Part shown: in pieces, positions 6,623-7,851 of the stretch
Numbering within the stretch: the stretch's first letter is position 1
How the letters are laid out: every line of letters begins with the position of its first letter
From: an uncultured bacterium
GTDB taxonomy: Bacteria > Bacteroidota > Bacteroidia > Bacteroidales > JACABE01
DNA: 7,851 bases
NCBI GenBank assembly: GCA_903911455.1
Contig: CAIWDQ010000054.1
Span: forward strand, 1 to 7,851
Direction of reading: 5' to 3'
Notes under the pieces: model-generated
What the model was told of the DNA's origin: nothing
Databases searched by the model: none
What the model saw: only the letters and a program-made list of their open reading frames with translations
Translations under genes and position numbers: made by a program

Positions 6623-7375
6623 CTAAAATGTTATATCATCTTTGTGTGTTTCCAACTCTTTCCGATGACGTTCTTCTTCTTTTGCCAACTCTTTTTTCTC
6701 CCCCTCATCCATTGCATCGAGTTTGAGTTTGTTTTCTTCCTCAATATTCTTCTCTCTTTTCTTTGCATTCTTTTCTGAAGCTTTGATGTCTTTTATGGCT
6801 TGTGCTATTAATGCTTTTTCTAAAATATCAGTTTCTTCCTGCATTAACTTTGTTAGTTCAGGAATGTCTTTTTTCCTCAATTCAAGAACATGTTTTGCAT
6901 TTTTATCTTTTGCATCTATTAATTTCTGCTCATCAGAAATTTCTATAATACCTAACCTGGTTCTGAAGTTAGCTACATCTTCAATAATTTTCTTATTTGC
7001 TTCTTCGGCTTGCTTTAGTTCCTCAGTGGCTTTCTTTAAATTTGAAGCAATAAAATCACGATCAGCTTTATCATTAGTTCCTATTGTAATATCACTTAAA
7101 TGTTGAATCTTTTCATAATAAGCAGTGATATCCAGAGTTCCTTTATCATATTGTGATTTTAAAGTTAATGCTTCATCCTGTCTTATCTTAATTTTAGATT
7201 TGGCAACATTGGTTTCATATTCTAAGATTTTATCACTCATTCTCTTTTCTTTATCCATAACCTCTGACATAGCTTCCGAATATTTCTTTCCTACTTTTAC
7301 AAGTTCTTCTTCCTTTGTTTTCAAAGCAATTTTCTTGAGAGGGTTTCTAAAAATTAGATTTTTCGAGGCGGTCAA
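6623..7375 (-). CDS. Tape measure protein, middle fragment
   Basis: The 250-residue frame begins at a TTG inside the palindromic element. Its first ~10 residues (MTASKNLIFR) come from that element; native sequence appears to resume at about LKKIALKTKEEELVKVGKK. The remainder is almost wholly charged heptad-like helix, rich in Lys and Glu, consistent with the coiled-coil rod of a tape measure protein, and ends at TAG 6623-6625. It has the same frame as the upstream fragment (7403-7762) and a different frame from the downstream one. No start codon with a ribosome site is visible, so independent translation is doubtful. Confidence 0.55.
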   Translation of the reverse strand: MTASKNLIFRNPLKKIALKTKEEELVKVGKKYSEAMSEVMDKEKRMSDKILEYETNVAKSKIKIRQDEALTLKSQYDKGTLDITAYYEKIQHLSDITIGTNDKADRDFIASNLKKATEELKQAEEANKKIIEDVANFRTRLGIIEISDEQKLIDAKDKNAKHVLELRKKDIPELTKLMQEETDILEKALIAQAIKDIKASEKNAKKREKNIEEENKLKLDAMDEGEKKELAKEEERHRKELETHKDDITF

Positions 7376-7459
7376 TATTTCAAAACCGGAGTTAACATAA
7401 GGTTATCGAGGATTTTGAAATTGAAGACCAACGATGAAAAAGCATTTTTTAGAAGTCCC
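7340..7459. mobile_element. MITE-like near-palindromic element of about 120 bp inside the tape measure gene
   Basis: The ends are inverted repeats: GGGTTTCTAAAAA at 7341-7353 and, on the opposite strand from 7459, GGGACTTCTAAAAA (one gap, one mismatch). The symmetry continues inward. GGTCAATATTTCAAAACC (7370-7387) pairs with the TTTTGAAATTGAAGACC stretch near 7413-7429, and GTTAAC/GTTATC meet near the centre, so the whole unit can fold into one long imperfect hairpin. It encodes no transposase. Flanking sequence reads as continuous tape measure protein (NAETIY joined to LKKIALK) if 120 bp are removed, which is how I set the borders. I could not see a target-site duplication. It is best seen as a non-autonomous palindromic insertion. 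Confidence 0.65.
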
Positions 7460-7762
7460 GTAAATAGTTTCAGCATTGTACTTATTCAGATTGTCGGTTA
7501 AAATTGAAGTAGAAATATTCTCTTTATCGATACCCTCTAAAATTGCAGGTGATAAATCTTTAAGTTTATTGTAAATCTTATTTCGAACATCAGAAGTAAG
7601 GTTTTGGTCTTTTAAAGAAATCACCAAAGAATTAACTTCAATTCTTTCTTTCTCCATCTTTTCAGAAGCAGGTATCTGCAAATATTCATTCATCGAAGAA
7701 GTAAGATTTGTAAAGCCTACAACTATGTTCCCAACACCGTCATTGCGAACTAAGTGAAGCAA
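7403..7762 (-). CDS. Tape measure protein, N-terminal-proximal fragment flanked by repeats
   Basis: Of the 119 residues, about 9-94 look native. NLTSSMNEYLQIPASEKMEKERIEVNSLV... followed by RNKIYNKLKDLSPAILEGIDKENISTSILTDNLNKYNAE resembles a conserved N-terminal-region domain seen in Bacteroidota phage tape measure proteins (from memory). The first residues, from a TTG at 7760-7762, are translated from the repeat at 7738-7830, and the last ~19 (from GTSKKCFF) from the palindromic element, which supplies the TAA at 7403-7405. The native start is therefore missing, and both ends of the frame are artefacts of inserted sequence. Confidence 0.5.
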   Translation of the reverse strand: MLHLVRNDGVGNIVVGFTNLTSSMNEYLQIPASEKMEKERIEVNSLVISLKDQNLTSDVRNKIYNKLKDLSPAILEGIDKENISTSILTDNLNKYNAETIYGTSKKCFFIVGLQFQNPR

Positions 7763-7830
7763 TCGCTTTCTATTGTTTCACTTCATCATACTTACGGTCG
7801 CTGAGCGGAGTCGAAGCGTTATGATGATGA
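7738..7830. repeat. Composite intergenic-type repeat with two hairpins, truncating the tape measure gene
   Basis: Module 1 begins CGTCATTGCGAAC at 7739 and contains a hairpin: AGTGAAGCAAT (7753-7763) with ATTGTTTCACT (7772-7782), 11 pairs including one wobble, 8-nt loop. Module 2 has TCATCATA (7783-7790) facing TATGATGA (7820-7827) around CGGTCGCTGAGCGGAGTCG (7796-7814). Both CGTCATTGCGA...GAAGCAATC and GTCGCTGAGCGGAGTCGAAGC resemble short repeats scattered between genes in many bacterial genomes (from memory, not searched). TTTTT directly follows on the plus strand (7831-7835), so it might also terminate rightward transcription. Confidence 0.65.
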
Positions 7831-7851
7831 TTTTTATATTTATAACCGAAG

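Larger units (their letters stand above)
5043..7737 (-). pseudogene. Phage tail tape measure gene, decayed relic
   Basis: Tape measure proteins set tail length in siphophages and myophages and carry long helical regions. Three adjacent open frames on this strand read as one such protein of roughly 830 residues or more. In order these are an N-terminal-proximal segment (7406-7737), a highly charged helical middle, and a C-terminal part with a hydrophobic stretch and the YAEGGFTNGDQIYRAGEKGQEFIA motif common near the end of Bacteroidota tape measure proteins. Three lesions separate or truncate them: the 5' end runs into a repeat (about 7738-7830), a ~120-bp palindromic element (7340-7459) carries an in-frame TAA at 7403-7405, and a one-base shift occurs at about 6626-6638. 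The true start is absent. No chaperone, major tail, portal or terminase gene is seen, which fits a prophage remnant rather than a working phage. Confidence 0.75.

Noticed and set aside
6623..6640. Programmed -1 frameshift in the phage tail gene
   Set aside because: Programmed shifts in tails occur in the chaperone gene upstream of the tape measure, and no slippery heptamer is visible here; the other lesions favour decay.
5265..7400. Several plus-strand frames rich in Ser, Phe and Leu
   Set aside because: They are the antisense shadow of the Lys/Glu-rich tape measure coding; the Ser/Phe bias follows from reading GAA/AAA codons backwards.
7403..7762. Stand-alone small protein gene of 119 aa
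   Set aside because: Its start comes from a repeat and its end from the palindromic element, while the middle resembles a tape measure segment in frame with the next fragment.

Overview
The window looks like an accessory region of a low-GC member of the Bacteroidota. The evidence is strong A+T bias, ATG starts without a Shine-Dalgarno for the two large genes, a TAnnTTTG-type -7 box upstream of hsdM, a tape measure protein of the style seen in Bacteroidota phages, and intergenic sequences of a kind often dispersed in these genomes. This is inference from sequence style; there is no rRNA or other phylogenetic marker here.

Left half (1-4413, all minus strand): a type I restriction-modification operon read right to left. 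It begins with a long HsdM methyltransferase (918 aa). HsdS (423 aa, two target-recognition halves) follows 4 bp later. A third gene overlaps the end of hsdS by 10 bp and runs off the left edge; its 130 visible residues carry GIY, YIG and downstream Arg motifs of a GIY-YIG nuclease fold. HsdM and HsdS should form the sequence-specific adenine methyltransferase. No HsdR translocase/nuclease is visible; it would have to lie outside the window.

Middle (4414-5042): about 630 bp without a convincing gene. It holds a candidate hsd promoter with a TTTCC/GGAAA operator-like cluster, a 39-bp interrupted inverted repeat, three diverged copies of a ~90-bp repeat, and an A+T-rich perfect-stem hairpin right after the stop codon of the next gene.

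Right half (5043-7851): the relic of a phage tail tape measure gene on the minus strand. It is broken in three ways. Its 5' end runs into a composite intergenic-type repeat (about 7738-7830). A ~120-bp near-palindromic element (about 7340-7459) sits inside it, keeps the frame but brings a TAA stop. A one-base frameshift lies near 6626-6638. No other phage gene is visible, so this is a decayed prophage fragment beside a restriction operon. The most noteworthy items are the palindromic insertion inside the coding sequence, the nuclease-like gene translationally coupled to hsdS, and the repeat-rich spacer.
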